Part shown: positions 12,650-24,816 of the stretch, piece after piece
How the letters are laid out: each line of letters starts with the position of its first letter
Numbering within the stretch: position 1 is the stretch's first letter
Assembly (NCBI GenBank): GCA_037974665.1
Contig: CM075783.1
Span: 7,180,762 to 7,244,761 of the forward strand
Direction: 5' to 3'
Source of the DNA: Ehretia macrophylla
Lineage: Eukaryota > Streptophyta > Magnoliopsida > Boraginales > Ehretiaceae
DNA length: 64,000 nucleotides
Program-made: the position numbers and the translations under genes
The notes under the pieces: generated by a model
Told to the model about the DNA's origin: nothing
Databases searched by the model: none
What the model saw: only the letters and a program-made list of their open reading frames with translations

Positions 12650-13895
12650 GAACTTACTGCTACTGAGGTGTACCACCGGTGGGTCTACCCTGATAACCCT
12701 GGGTCGCTGGCCGACCCTCAGACCTCTGATATCTAGGACAATCCCTCACTTTGTGTTGGTTGCTGCCGCAACCCAAACATATCCATGCCTTCTTCCGACA
12801 GTCAACCTCCAGATAGCCTGTACGTTTACAATAAGTACACAGTGGTGACGGAGCACTGACACTGCCTCTTGAAGACCCAGAAACTGAATAAGAAGTTGTA
12901 TCAGCCTACTGCTGAAGTCTTGCAACACTAGAACTGTACTGACCCTGGGACTAGGTCAGCCAATACTGTGACGGTGCCTGATAGGATCCCGAATGAAACT
13001 GGGGCCTAAATGATCCTTGCTGCCCTTGAGATCAGAAAGAACTCTGCTGATCCGATGGCAGATAAACACTCTGCTGTGCCGAAGGCCTATACACAACTTG
13101 CTGACCCTGCGGCTGAACTGGCCTCTTACTGGCCTAACTAGAACTAATTTGTTCACCTTTTCTCTTCTCCAATCTAGAAGCTGCATCAAAGGCATCAGAA
13201 AATACATCATACTGATTCAAGGCCATTGCATCTTGAATCTTTGGCCTGAGACCCAAAACAAACCTCCGAGTCTTACATTCTTGTTCTGATACAAAATCTG
13301 GTGCATACCGAGACAGCCTGGTAAAATTGGCCTTATACTGGGTCACCGTAGAATTACCCTGAACCAATGATGTGAACTCCGCTTCCCTACGTTCATGCGC
13401 AATCCTCGGGATGTACTTGACCCAAAACGCCCTAAGAAAAGTATCCCAGACATAGGGAGTACCTCGTGCTTCCCAATCAGATCTCACAGTACGCCACCAC
13501 TCCTCAACCTCGTCATCAAATAGATATACCGCAAAGGTGACCTTCCTCTCATCCTTTTAATCTAGGGGATCAAATATTTTTTCAATTTTCCTGATCCAAG
13601 CTTCGGCTTTCTGATCGTCGGGCTCACCCTAGAACCTCGGTGGATAATAACCCAAAAATTCTTTCAATAAACTACGCCCTTGATAACCACCCGGTACATT
13701 ATGCATCTGTACCTGAACATTCCGTGCTTGAGTAGCCTGACCCGCTAAAATATGTGTCTGCCCTGCTATGACCTCCATCATCCGGTCCATAGCTGCTGCA
13801 ATACGATCGTAACCCTAATCTCGGCCTGGTGCCGTATTACCCGGTGCCTCACTTACTCCCTCAGGCCTACCACGTGTTCTCGGTCGACCAGCCAT
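12650..13895 (-). pseudogene. E4 gag with zinc knuckles (broken)
   Basis: Gag starts at the ATG at 13895 (MAGRPRTRGRPEG) and runs leftward. The capsid part (13487-13134) has WDTFLRAFWVKYIP, the retrotransposon-gag core. Two zinc knuckles follow at about 12840-12730: CTYCKRTGYLEVDC, in which Tyr replaces the zinc-binding His, and CLGCGSNQHKVRDC, which is intact CCHC. Gag forms the virus-like particle and binds the RNA. In-frame stops (near 13817, 13630 and 13558) and frame changes show it is dead. Confidence 0.85.
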
Positions 13896-14147
13896 TCTAC
13901 TATCAAAGAGCTAGAACAGGTTATAACACATAGATAGGCAATAGACAATTAACAGCATGTAAGCAACAAACTTACATAAGGCATGTAAGTCACTTAAGTA
14001 TTAGTTACATAAACAAATTGGTCACATAATCACATAGTCACTTAATCATATTAACGCATATTTCACTTTTCTTTCACTTCATATATAGTTTCATGATAAG
14101 ACCACTACCCATATTTCGAGGACACCCCGGCTGACAACTAAACATGC

Positions 14148-14159
14148 ACTCTGATACCA
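14148..14159 (-). other. E4 primer-binding site
   Basis: The minus strand reads TGGTATCAGAGT, matching the tRNA-Met primer consensus at 11 of 12 bases, five bases inside the 5' LTR. The stretch 13896-14147 is untranslated leader with nothing else seen. Confidence 0.85.
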
Positions 14160-14164
14160 TTTAA

Positions 14165-16594
14165 TGTCACGCCCCAACTCGACCCTACCTACGATCAGTC
14201 AGGATGCAACAGAATTTCGGCAGTATAACGATAGTAACACGGACATCAGGGCTCTAATCCAACCCCTTTGTAACTTATACAACCAACTTCAAATATCAAC
14301 AACAACTCCACAACCATTTCAACAACATACAACAAAACAATTTTCATATGTTAAACAACCATTCAACAGTTCATTAATAAGTTATACACCTCCGTTCCAA
14401 CATCAATCTATAAGCTATATCATACATTTGCAAAATAGATTATAAACCAGTCTGGCAATCTAATCATGTTCAAAAGAAAGACTACTAAACTAGAATTATA
14501 TAAGTCTTTATCTTTAAGTAAGTTATACAATACATGATACTATAAAAGCTAAGACAAACAGATGGATATGACTCCGGCACATAAAACTCGTCCACGTAAG
14601 GCACATTCTCAGCTTCCTGAGGCACGTACCCGTAATCTGGTTCAGTAACACCTGATTATAGCAAACGAATGAGAGTGAGCTTATATAACACAAAGCCTAG
14701 TGAGAAATTCAATAGATCTTTGAAAACATTTACTTTACCACATTGGAAATCAACCTATGAGAAACAACACGCAATTAACACTGATAACAATACAAGTATA
14801 GTAACAACAGTAAACACACAATAAGGATATGATACACTTGTTGATGAAACTCCATACACCATTTCAATGCTCACCAACTCCTCCAAACCCAATGACACAA
14901 TCTTGAGGTACCTTAACCTAGACCCACACCCCATGGCCTCTCCGCCCATGCGAGATAGGGATTAGCCATGGTAACTGTGCCCGCAACCCAGGATGCCTCC
15001 CGAGGTGACACAACATTATCATAGCTCACAACAATTACTCTGACTCAATTATTGAAGTTAACAACGAGGGTTGCCCGACTCCCGACATTTACCTTCCGAG
15101 AGATCAGCAACAAAAGTGCCCGATTCCCAGTAATCCAACATTTAACAATCAACAATCAATTAAACCATATTTCAACAACCAATTAAACAACATTTAACAA
15201 TTAACAACTATACAATTCTGAAACAATTAAGTTAGTTGACAACTCAACATGCATTTAAACCAACACTCAACCCCGATCTCAATCAACAACAATCCAATAA
15301 TCAACTACCCAAACACTACCCAAACAACTAAAGACAACATTTCAACATATTAAAGAAAGATAACACAAACTTCTAAAATTCATAACTTACATTCTACTAA
15401 TCCAATAACCTCCAAACCACTTTCTATCACTCAACCACACATGCAACTTCAATAACCCCACTAGAAACCAACCAAAAACCATTCAAAACAAGCCCGACAA
15501 CCCTAATTTTGGCTATGCACAAGGCCGAATTTTTGGACTCTTGCTATGACATCCAAATCAAAAATTCAGAATTACAACATTACTACCCCATAATTAACAA
15601 ACTTTTAGAAGCAACAATCAATCAATTCCAACCACTACAATAATAATTATTCAACAATGAACCTAAAATCCAATTTTAATACCAGAAAAATAGAAATATA
15701 TGCTACTATCATTCAAAACTTATATAAACGCACATAAATGTTCATTGGCATCTACTAAGAAATAATCTAAAGACAAATTAACATTTCATCGGATAAAAAT
15801 TCAATTATATGAAAATGACATAAAATAGCATTTTGAGATCTAAAATTTTTCTCTCACCTTTGATGTTATATGATGCTAGAAATGTGTGCAATAGGTGCGC
15901 AACAAGTGAAATCAAGCCTTGAATGAAAAGATTTGGCATTGAAATACAACTTCTAATGAAAAATTGCTTTGAAAACTTGAAGAAAATTTCTTTCTTTTTC
16001 TCCTATGGTGCTCATGGCAATGTGAGTGTAAAATAAGGTGTTTTTGTGCTATTTTAGTATGTGTAGATGCTTATATAGCAAAGGTCAACAAAAATTGCAA
16101 AGTCAAAGTTGATTTAAGTTGATTTTCTAGTCTTTTAATTGCATTTTTAGACTATTTTGATCAAAAACTACTAAACTACTTCATTTACTATATTTTGTAG
16201 ATTAAATTTAAGTGACAAGGATTTTCATATGCTAACACATGCACACTACTCAGGTAAAAACTCGATTTTTGTAAAAGAATGTGTAAAAACCTTTAAAATT
16301 TCTAATCCGAATTAAAATCATTTTTAATCAGACACGGGTCAATTAATATCCGATGACTAGGTTTTGAGACGTTTAAAACACCCTTGTAAAAATTTTAGCG
16401 GACGTGCGTTCAAAATACTATTCACAAAAACCGACGATAAAATTTTCGATGCCTGTTTTGATGAAAATTTCATGAATGCACACATAACATATAATAGGAA
16501 TATAAATCACAGAATTAGCGCATTCTAACTCATATAACACATAAATTGGTCAAAACACGCAATTCTATGCAAATGTTAAATATGGGGTTTCACA
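14165..16594 (-). repeat. E4 5' LTR
   Basis: A 2430-bp LTR matching 3882-6363, with TATA at about 16069-16080. Differences from its partner include single-base changes, mostly C/T and G/A, and small indels. Confidence 0.9.
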
Positions 16595-18045
16595 CTGGTT
16601 CAGCCAGCTTGTTCTAATTTAATTTAATCCTGAAAATATTTAAAAATAAAAATCTCTTTCCATAAAATAAAAATTCTATTTTTAAATATCTAATTGCCAA
16701 TAAATTAAATACTCCTTTATTAATTCCGAAAGTCTAAATCCAAACAACTATTTAAGAATAATATATTTTTTCAATAGTGAAAAAATTATCTTAAATATCT
16801 CAGCAGTCTTCTAGACTTTAATTAATCAATTAATTACATAATTCTATATCTTGAGAATTCTCAAAATAGAAACTCCTTCCCAAAATGGAAAGACTACTTT
16901 GATTCTAACCTTCAAAGGATTACATTCTCTCTCAAAATAATATGTCTTAACTAAGTTTAGATACTTAACAAGGTAGATGGCTAGAAGAGGGACCAAATAC
17001 ATAATTAACATTTCCTTTGGAAATGAATAAAATATTCTCGCTAGTCCCCTAGCAATATTTTACCATTTCAACCAACTCTACTCCACTAAAAGGCTTTGGT
17101 TGCACTCAATGATAATTACTGTAAGTACAGGAGTCAGTCAATCTATACATGATGCTCTGTCTTTTGACCAACTAAGTATTATATTGACCATAATTCCCCT
17201 CTATACTCACTCATAGCCAAAGATAGGTTCCCGAAGTATACTATCACCACTTTGACTACATCTTGTCTCCTTAGAACCTCTAATCCATAATCCAACCATC
17301 CTCCTGAAGTTATTCACTTATCTAAGGGAGCTACCCTTAAGTGTAACATTCAACATTTCAAATGTTACTACGACCACTGATTCAAGATGATCTAGCTTGG
17401 ATCATTCTAAAGGAATGATTAATGTATAGACTTTTTATTACATATACACGTCCCTTCTAATCAAGTCCTATATACCCAAACCATAGAGTAGGTGATCTAA
17501 CTATTAAGACCACACCCATAATGGATCAAAGTGCAAACACTTAACTTCATCAGTTCATCCACATATGTTCAAGATTGAGAGCTATGGTCTACTTAGAAAC
17601 TTGTAGGTTTAGGTGAACTCTTTCTTTGATAGTATGTATTCAGAGCTCACACCTACGGGGTCCGTCTGATGCATACACATGCATAAGTGTAATAAGTCTA
17701 GAACAAATCCATGATCAAGGTAGATCACCCTTCTCCAAAGGAAACTTACTCCACTATGACTTCTACCGTAGTAAAGTGCCCAACTTTACTATCTAGTCAT
17801 GGACAAAGTTACTTTACTTATTCAAGTAACCATGACTTAGACCTTCTGTGCATAACCACCCCGCACCTAAGTCACTCCTTGAATCAAGGACCTTATATTC
17901 ATATATATATATAAATATATGTCAATCCACATAATGAGAGAAATATGCCCATATGAATATGATAACACCAATTATCTTATTGCAAACCATCCAGATGTTC
18001 TAATGACTAAGTGTTAGTGGTCTTATAGGCATACCAATCCCAACA

Positions 18046-19645
18046 ACAATGACATCTTATATCAATCTTTACAAGATGATGAGCTAGATTTGACCAATTC
18101 ATAGCTATGGAAAGTGGGTTAGCAACACAAATAAATATGGTTGTTTTCTACAAGAACATATCACAATACGCATATAGGCTACAAATACAAAGTATAAAGA
18201 AGGAAACACATTTCCAAGTGTTTAGACATACTATGAGACCCTAATTCCATAAGCTAGTTTAGTAGCTCCATTATAGTCGTAACACAAAAGAATCATAACT
18301 AAATCGAAGAAACCATTATTAACTCATTTGATCACCTTAATCCAAACAACATCTTTTGTAACATCAAATATTACAAAAGACACTAAACATGTAATAAAAT
18401 ATACAGTTCGTTCAGAACATTTCTAACTAACTGTGTTCCCATAACATAGAAAGATGAACCCAAAAATAGACTTTCTATTATCAAATTAAGATTGAAAATC
18501 TTAACTAGTAAATCCGTCACTACGGAATTTGCCTCTCCATAAACCAAAACATATCTTTAGTGTTTCTCAAGTACATCAAAATATATTCTAGTACTATCCA
18601 ATATTCTCAATCTGGATAGGATAGACATTCACTCGTAACAAATTACAACTTGCGCAATGTCAAGTTTTGTACATAGTATAACAAATATGAAGTTACCTTT
18701 TGCCGAAACATAAGATGACTTCATCACACATTTACTATGCTACTAGAGTTTTTGAAAAGTTTTCATTGGAGATAGATTCATTGTCACAAAGACAACAATT
18801 CTTTCTTTGAATTCTTTTCGAAAATCCATCTTGAACTCATTCAAGATCACTCTATATACAATCTTTGGAATATGTCAAGTAATCCCCTCGTACTATCACC
18901 ATAGGTACAAATTTCTTAGATACTAACGACATCTTCCATATGGAAAATATGTAATACAACTAGACTTTAATCGACATCACATTAAGAATATCATCAACTA
19001 TGATAAACTAGTCATCAACTATGATAAACTAGTCATCAACATACAGTTTAAGAAAAGTGGTTGTGCTCCCACTAACTATTCTGTAAACACAAGGTTCATC
19101 CAAATTCATAACGAAATCAAACTCTTCTATTTCATTAGAATTGGATGTAACAATTCCAAAAAGTTTACTTAAGACCACAAAAGGGTCTCTCAAGTATACA
19201 CAAAAGTGCTATAATGACTTGCATAATAATAAAAATAGATTTAAGCAAGACAATTGGTAAAAAGACTTCATTATAGACAACCCTTTGTCATTAATGATAT
19301 CTTTTAGAAACCAATTGAGCTATAAAAGGTCACTACTATTTTCCATTAACCTCAACCTTTCTCTCGAAGATCCAATATCCAGACAAGGTTGAAATACATG
19401 GAGTCTAATCATTATGCAATATATTAAAGCATATCTTGGAATAGATATCATGTATCAATTCTTTATAAACCGTAGGATAATCAAGATGATCATTATCTCA
19501 AAGACACAAACAATATTTGTGCATCCTAAAGAAGATATCACTATATTCTTTAAAAGATTAGATAAACTACTAGATTTGCAAAGATCTTTTGCGATGACGC
19601 TTCAAACCGTATTGAATAGATTCAACACATAGGTTTAAGTGATTT
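18046..19645 (-). pseudogene. E2 copia pol remnant (RNase H and RT region)
   Basis: Heavily decayed minus-strand copia pol follows the right TSD of E3. Near 19130-19060 the minus strand encodes DEPCVYRIVSGSTTTFLKLY followed by a YVDD box, which is the RT catalytic block. Codons around it are interrupted by stops, and the box lies beside a 21-bp tandem duplication. The rest (18060-18950) has no surviving frame but occupies the RNase H position. Coverage stops at 19645 where gypsy-type LTR sequence begins. Integrase, gag and the 5' LTR of E2 are absent from the window. Confidence 0.65.
18991..19040. repeat. 21-bp tandem duplication at the E2 RT active site
   Basis: The 21-bp unit starting TCATCAACTATG is present twice (18991 and 19012), with a third partial copy from 19033. 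On the minus strand each unit carries the VDD-type codons GTTGATGA. Confidence 0.8.
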
Positions 19646-19949
19646 TGTCACGACCTCATTTTCACTAATGCAATCTCTAATACCACAAAAAGAAACATAA
19701 TATCCAAACTTACATGAACCACGAACAATCATGGGATCGTGACGCCACAAGCTTAAGAAGATCACTTCTCCTAAGTCCGCAAAGGCACACTACAAAAGCC
19801 CAATCACTAACATCCATAAAATAGTACATCAGAACCACTTCCTAATACATTCAAGAATTTATTACAACAAGCCTTCATATCAACTCTTTAATTCCAAAGA
19901 ATACATCTTTATAATGATTCTACATTACACCATAATCTATATACACTTC

Positions 19950-21199
19950 ACAAATAACCTAAAAGTACATCTAAACACCTAATACGCATTGACAAGTTCA
20001 TAAAAGTGCAAAATAATCAATTTCCCACTTTTTTCCCTTTATAACCTAAGCCATTTGATTCCAAATTAAAAGGAAATGTTCCAATTTCATGAGGGTGCTA
20101 TACCATACTTCTAATTACCCCTTATGGCACCCCTATGACCCTCGAAACTATCCAATTACCCGCAATTATCCTAAAAGCCCCGATTGCCCCTTTGTGAGTT
20201 TGTACTACATGTACCGTGACCGGAACTCAATCAAGAGTTAGAAAAGCACATCTAGCACCTACATAGCCTAAGAATACCAAATGTGATGGCCAAATCAACC
20301 CGGATTTGCATTACACCCGGAACCCCTTTCTAAAAGTCGCCAATTTCGCATTTTTACCAAGTTACGAGCAATTAAACTTTACAGGGTTATTAATCTACCT
20401 TCATTATCATCTAAAACACATAATTGAAGCATTGAATCAAGCTATAAGGCACAATTTCACAAAACCCTAAAAAATGTCACTATTCACTGCCTTAAAATCA
20501 ACGAACGAATTTAACCGTTTAAAAAGTGAAACAATTGCATAAACTTAGTCTCTACAACATGTAGGTAATATATAAAACAAGTTTCAAACCATTCATGAGC
20601 CAAAATCATCAAATCTAGAAATGGCATAAACTTTGAAATTCACAAAGAATGCAAAAATCCCTTACAATAGGTGTGTAGAAGCTTGTAGGTGACTTGCAAA
20701 CTCTCAAAATCACTTGTTCCTAGCTTGGTATGGCTTGAATCCAAAAGTTTCATGAGCAAGAATTCCTCCTTCTTCTTCCTTGAGGCTATCGGGTTTGAGG
20801 GGCACTATTTGGGGCTTGCTTTGTTTTTTTTCTAAGTTATGTGAGTTGTGTGGTATATGAGTGATATATTAATTAGTGGGGCTAATTTTGGTCACTTGCT
20901 AAATGCTCAAAACTAATTCAATTAAGCTTAGAAATGCATTTAAAAGTCTAGCCAATTAATTCGAACCACTAAAGCATTTTCTAAACGAGCCTTCCTAACA
21001 CTAATTGCTCAAACGCTCATTTTTCTCATTCATAAAATAATAAATATAGTTTAGGAAAAATGCTAATTCGAAGAAAATAAGTAGTTGAAAAATGCAATGA
21101 ATAGTAACCAAGGAAAGTAACAAGTAATACACAGTTAAAAATACACAAACAGTGAATGCAACAGTTAATAGAAGTACGGTGATGTTCTCGGGCGTCACA
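19950..21199 (-). repeat. E7 3' LTR (truncated)
   Basis: This matches 23512-24816 almost base for base in long blocks. On the minus strand it begins TGTGACGCCCGAGAA next to the purine tract. Confidence 0.8.
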
Positions 21200-21216
21200 C
21201 CCTCTCCCCCTTAAAC
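21200..21216 (-). other. E7 polypurine tract
   Basis: The minus strand TTTAAGGGGGAGAGGG directly precedes the 3' LTR. Confidence 0.8.
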
Positions 21217-22296
21217 TAATTGTGTCCACACAATTCTTCTTCACAAGAGAACTCTGCATCAACTGAAAATCAACTCCGATTACTCTTCATCAATTGCTGA
21301 GCAAAAATACCGTATACAAGTTCTCGTAATAACCCATTAAGAAATCCCAGTAGTACTGCCAGCAAACCCCAAGTAATAAGGCCAAATAAAGGCTCCAATA
21401 GAAATGCTACTTAGAAATCCAAATAAGAATCCCGTTGGCACGAACATTGTAGAAGAATAGAATCTCAACTAAGAGTGGCGAGAAAATACCAATAAAAGGT
21501 TGGTGTATAAATATTGTAGATAACACCGTATAATAAGGCTGAATAGAATTCTAAATACCAAGTCTTCAGAAAAATGCGAATAAGAAAATACCAGAAGAAT
21601 GCTCAATAAGAAAATACAAAGAGAATACTTCAACAAAATCATCATATAGAATTCCCCAAGGAAATCCTCTCATTTATAAGGCTGCTAAGCAAAGGAGAAA
21701 GCCTTAAAAGATGTCCAATAACTAAGCTCCAAATATAAACACTGCCTCCCAAGTAGATAGCTGATCAAACGAAAGCACCTCTCATTCCAACTGGTTCACC
21801 TAACAGAAGGTCTGCCACTAATCACCTCGCTTTAGGGGGGAGAAGATTACCTTACCTTACCGTATCAACAACTATGCATGAATGCCAAGATATCACATAT
21901 ATACAAATATTCTTTAAGCTATTATACAACAATGATTATAAGAAAGCTTCACAAAATTTAATTTAACTAACAAGATAATTTCAATTGTAAATCACAACAT
22001 AACTAACACAAATCACAACACAACTTATTCCAAGACACTCAATTACACACATTACAATCAATGGTTCAAGCAAGTAACGATTCATGAAGTCACTGCGATT
22101 CACGGTAGGCCACTTTACAACACTCGACATACATTTAACACATAACTCACAGTTATATCACATAGGTGCACACATTCAATTTAAGACACACAATCTCACA
22201 TACAAGCACACACTTTCAAGACACACTTAATAAAAACACATTCAATATTTGTTACCCAACAGACTGAGAACCCTATCCCGGCTGAGAGCTAACTAA

Positions 22297-22308
22297 GCTC
22301 TGATACAA
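22297..22308 (-). other. E7 primer-binding site
   Basis: The minus strand TTGTATCAGAGC matches the tRNA-Met primer consensus with one mismatch, two bases from the LTR end. Confidence 0.8.
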
Positions 22309-22310
22309 CT

Positions 22311-24816
22311 TGTAGTGCCCCGACCCTTCACGAGATCGGGAATTCTATTAAACATGCTATACTCAGCCCAATCCAAACCCGGGCATAAAATTTATGGAAA
22401 ACGGATGGAGTCTCCCCTGTTTGTAAGACAAATCGATTACCTGTAACCAAAAAATAAAGCCACATCCCACACAAAATCAAATACCATCTCCACAACTTCC
22501 TAGCTTCAAGGCCATCTGAGCCTTAAGCAAAACAAGACATTATAAATACATACAAGCATGCAATTTAACAATCCTTGAATCTTTATCTTTTATCCGCTTA
22601 TCATACCACTCTATATTATCAATTAGACTTTCTTATAATCTAAAGCCAAACAACTACTAGTTTTCATTAACACACAAGCAAGCAGCATAAAGGAAAGTAA
22701 AGTTAAGCTATTACAATCCACTACCATTCAAGCCATACATTAACCTAACTATTACAATCTTTCAACAACTCCAAATATATACAAGCCCAAAAGCACAAAA
22801 CAGAACATAACTTAAAGCAAGCAAGTTTTCACATAATCTTCAAGCAACACTCTAACCTCAAGCAATAGCACAAGCAATCAAGGCAAATCCTCCAACTGCG
22901 CCTCCTAAAACATGTTAGTGAGGTATGAGCAACCACAATTGCCCAATGAGGGATAAAGTCTACCGGGGAGTGCAATGCAACAGTTAATACAAATAAAGCA
23001 ATTAAACAACAAAAGAGCACTGTAGATGACAAGTTACCACATATTAAAAAGGATACAATTCACTTTAACCCTTCTCTTTATCTTCGATTACAAACCACGA
23101 ACCTTGATCCACGAACCTTGATCAATGTACCGGCATAATCCCAACCACTCTAGTGGGTGTTCTCTGGATGTACCCCGATAATCCTACGACCCAACACCCC
23201 TGGCAATCTCCAGACCATGCGAGTGAGGGACTAGAGCATGGAGATCGAATATCTACTGGTAAGCTCGCTGCCGTCCAGCCGATATCCAATACATCTGCCT
23301 CTGACACTATGGTTGCGTAACCACTATACAATGCACTTTAACAAATGACAATATAATAACATTGTAACGCTAAAACACTTAAGGGGGACAACAAAGTAGA
23401 TTGCCCTCGAAAATAGTTAAAAATATAAGCAATAGCATATGATCAACTAAATGAATATAAAGGGGTAAATTACATATTTTCCACAAAGCATTACCAAAAG
23501 CTCACAATTAACCTAAAGGTACATCTAAACACCTAATAAGCATTGACAAGTTCATAGAAGTGCAAAACAATCGATTTCCCACTTTGCATTGACAAGTTCA
23601 TAGAAGTGCAAAACAATCGATTTCCCACTTTTTCCTCTTTATAACCTAAGCCATTTGATTCCAAATTAAAAGGAAATGTTCCAATTTCATGGAACTATAC
23701 CATACTTCTAATTACCCCTTATGACACCCCTATGACCCTCGAAACTATCCAATTACCCGCTATTACTATAAAACCCCGATTGTCCCTTTGTGAGTTTGTA
23801 CCACACGTACCCTAACTGGAACTCGATCGAGAGTTAGACAAGCACATCTAGCACCTACATAGCCTAAGAATACCAAATGTGATGGCCAAATCAACCCGGA
23901 TTTGCATTGCACCCGAAACCCTTTTCTAAAAGTTGCCAATTTCGTATTTTTACCAAGTTACGAGCAATTAAACTTTACAAGGTTATTAATCTACCTTCAT
24001 TAACATCTAAAACACCCAATTGAAGCATTGAATCAAGCTATAAGGCACAATTTCACAAAACCCTAAAAAACCGTCACTATTCACTGCCCTAAAATCAATG
24101 AACGAATTTAACCATTTAAAAAGTGAAACAATTGCATAAACTTAGTCTCTACAACATGCAGGTAATATATAAAACAAGTTTCAATCAATTCATGAACCAA
24201 AATCATCAAATCTAGAAATGGCATAAACTTTGAAATCCACAAAGAATGCAAAAATCTCTCACAATAGATGTGTAGAAGCTTGTAGGTGGCTTGCAAACTC
24301 TCAAAATCACTTGCTCCTAGCTTGGTGTGGCTTGAATCCAAAGTTTGATGAGCAAGAATTCCTCCTCCTTCCTTGAGGCTATCGGGTTTGGGGGAACAAT
24401 ATTTGGGGTTTGCTTTGTTTTTTTTCTAATTTATGTGAGTTGTGTGGTGTATGAGTGATATATTAATTAGTGGGGCTAATTTTGGTCACTTGCTAAATGC
24501 TCAAAACTAATTCAATTAAGCTTAAAAATGCAAATTAAAAGTCTAGCCAATTAATTCATGTAACAACTTCACTAATTCACTATACACTCGAACCACTAAA
24601 ACATTTTCTAAACAAGCCTTCCTAACACTAATTGCTCAAACGCTCATTTTTCTCATTCCTAAAATAATCAAAATAGTTTAGGAAAAATGCTAATTCGAAG
24701 AAAATAGGTAGTTGAAAAATATAATAAATAGTAACTAAGGAAAGTAACAAGTAAATGCACAGTTAAAATGCAAAAATAGTTAATGCAACAGTTAATAAAA
24801 GTACGGTAATATTCTC
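22311..24816 (-). repeat. E7 5' LTR
   Basis: A 2506-bp LTR. On the minus strand it starts TGTGACACCCGAG and ends GGGTCGGGGCACTACA. It belongs to the same broad family as E5 and E15. Confidence 0.8.
23540..23631. repeat. 46-bp tandem duplication in the E7 5' LTR
   Basis: Two identical 46-bp copies starting GCATTGACAAGTTCATAGAA at 23540 and 23586. The 3' LTR has a single copy at about 19990. Confidence 0.9.

Larger units (their letters stand above)
3882..16594 (-). mobile_element. E4: complete Ty3/gypsy chromovirus (Tekay/Del-like), minus strand
   Basis: The element is 12.7 kb including the nested E5, about 9.9 kb without it. On the minus strand the order is 5' LTR 14165-16594, PBS 14148-14159, gag, zinc knuckles, protease, reverse transcriptase, RNase H, integrase, chromodomain-like tail, PPT, 3' LTR 3882-6363. 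RNase H before integrase defines Ty3/gypsy, and the chromodomain-like tail plus 2.4-kb LTRs suggests the Tekay/Del lineage. The LTRs begin TGTGAA(A)CCCC and end GGCGTGACA. Flanks GTAGT (3877-3881) and CTGGT (16595-16599) agree at three of five bases, so the TSD has probably decayed. Near the U5 ends the LTRs differ by about 10%. All ORFs carry stops, so the copy is inactive. Confidence 0.9.
3331..18045 (-). mobile_element. E3: solo copia LTR, split by the gypsy element E4
   Basis: The LTR occupies 3331-3881 and 16595-18045 (about 2.0 kb without E4). Read on the minus strand it begins TGTTGGGATTGGTATGCCTA and ends GATCCTACA(TG). ACAAT flanks both outer ends (3326-3330 and 18046-18050), which identifies one insertion event into the internal region of E2. 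No PBS, gag or pol lies between the ends apart from the nested E4, so this is a solo LTR left by LTR-LTR recombination. The two bases beyond the usual CA terminus (plus-strand CA at 3331-3332) are discussed in the findings. The portion 16595-18045 has no coding signal. Confidence 0.72.
19950..24816 (-). mobile_element. E7: non-autonomous gypsy-type element (LARD-like)
   Basis: Minus-strand order is 5' LTR 22311-24816, PBS 22297-22308, internal 21200-22296, PPT 21200-21216, 3' LTR 19950-21199. The whole internal region is about 1.1 kb. I see no gag, RT, RNase H or integrase in it, only a short frame next to the PPT (VDTISLRGRG) like the last residues of a gypsy pol. The 3' LTR lacks its U5-side half: alignment with the 5' LTR begins only at about 19950 / 23512. 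A right flank CTCCT (24817-24821) has no visible partner on the left, consistent with a deletion there. The element must have moved using enzymes of a related copy. Confidence 0.75.

Noticed and set aside
14164-14445. 93-codon plus-strand ORF, and its counterpart 3726-3974
   Set aside because: They fall at LTR ends of E4. The residues are Asn/Gln/Thr-rich chance coding, and the two LTRs do not preserve the frame.
19646-21199. Reading 19646-21199 as one complete 3' LTR of E7
   Set aside because: Only 19950-21199 aligns with the 5' LTR. 19646-19945 has the end type and TTTATTACAACA block of the E6/E9 family, so it was assigned to E6, although the exact boundary is uncertain.
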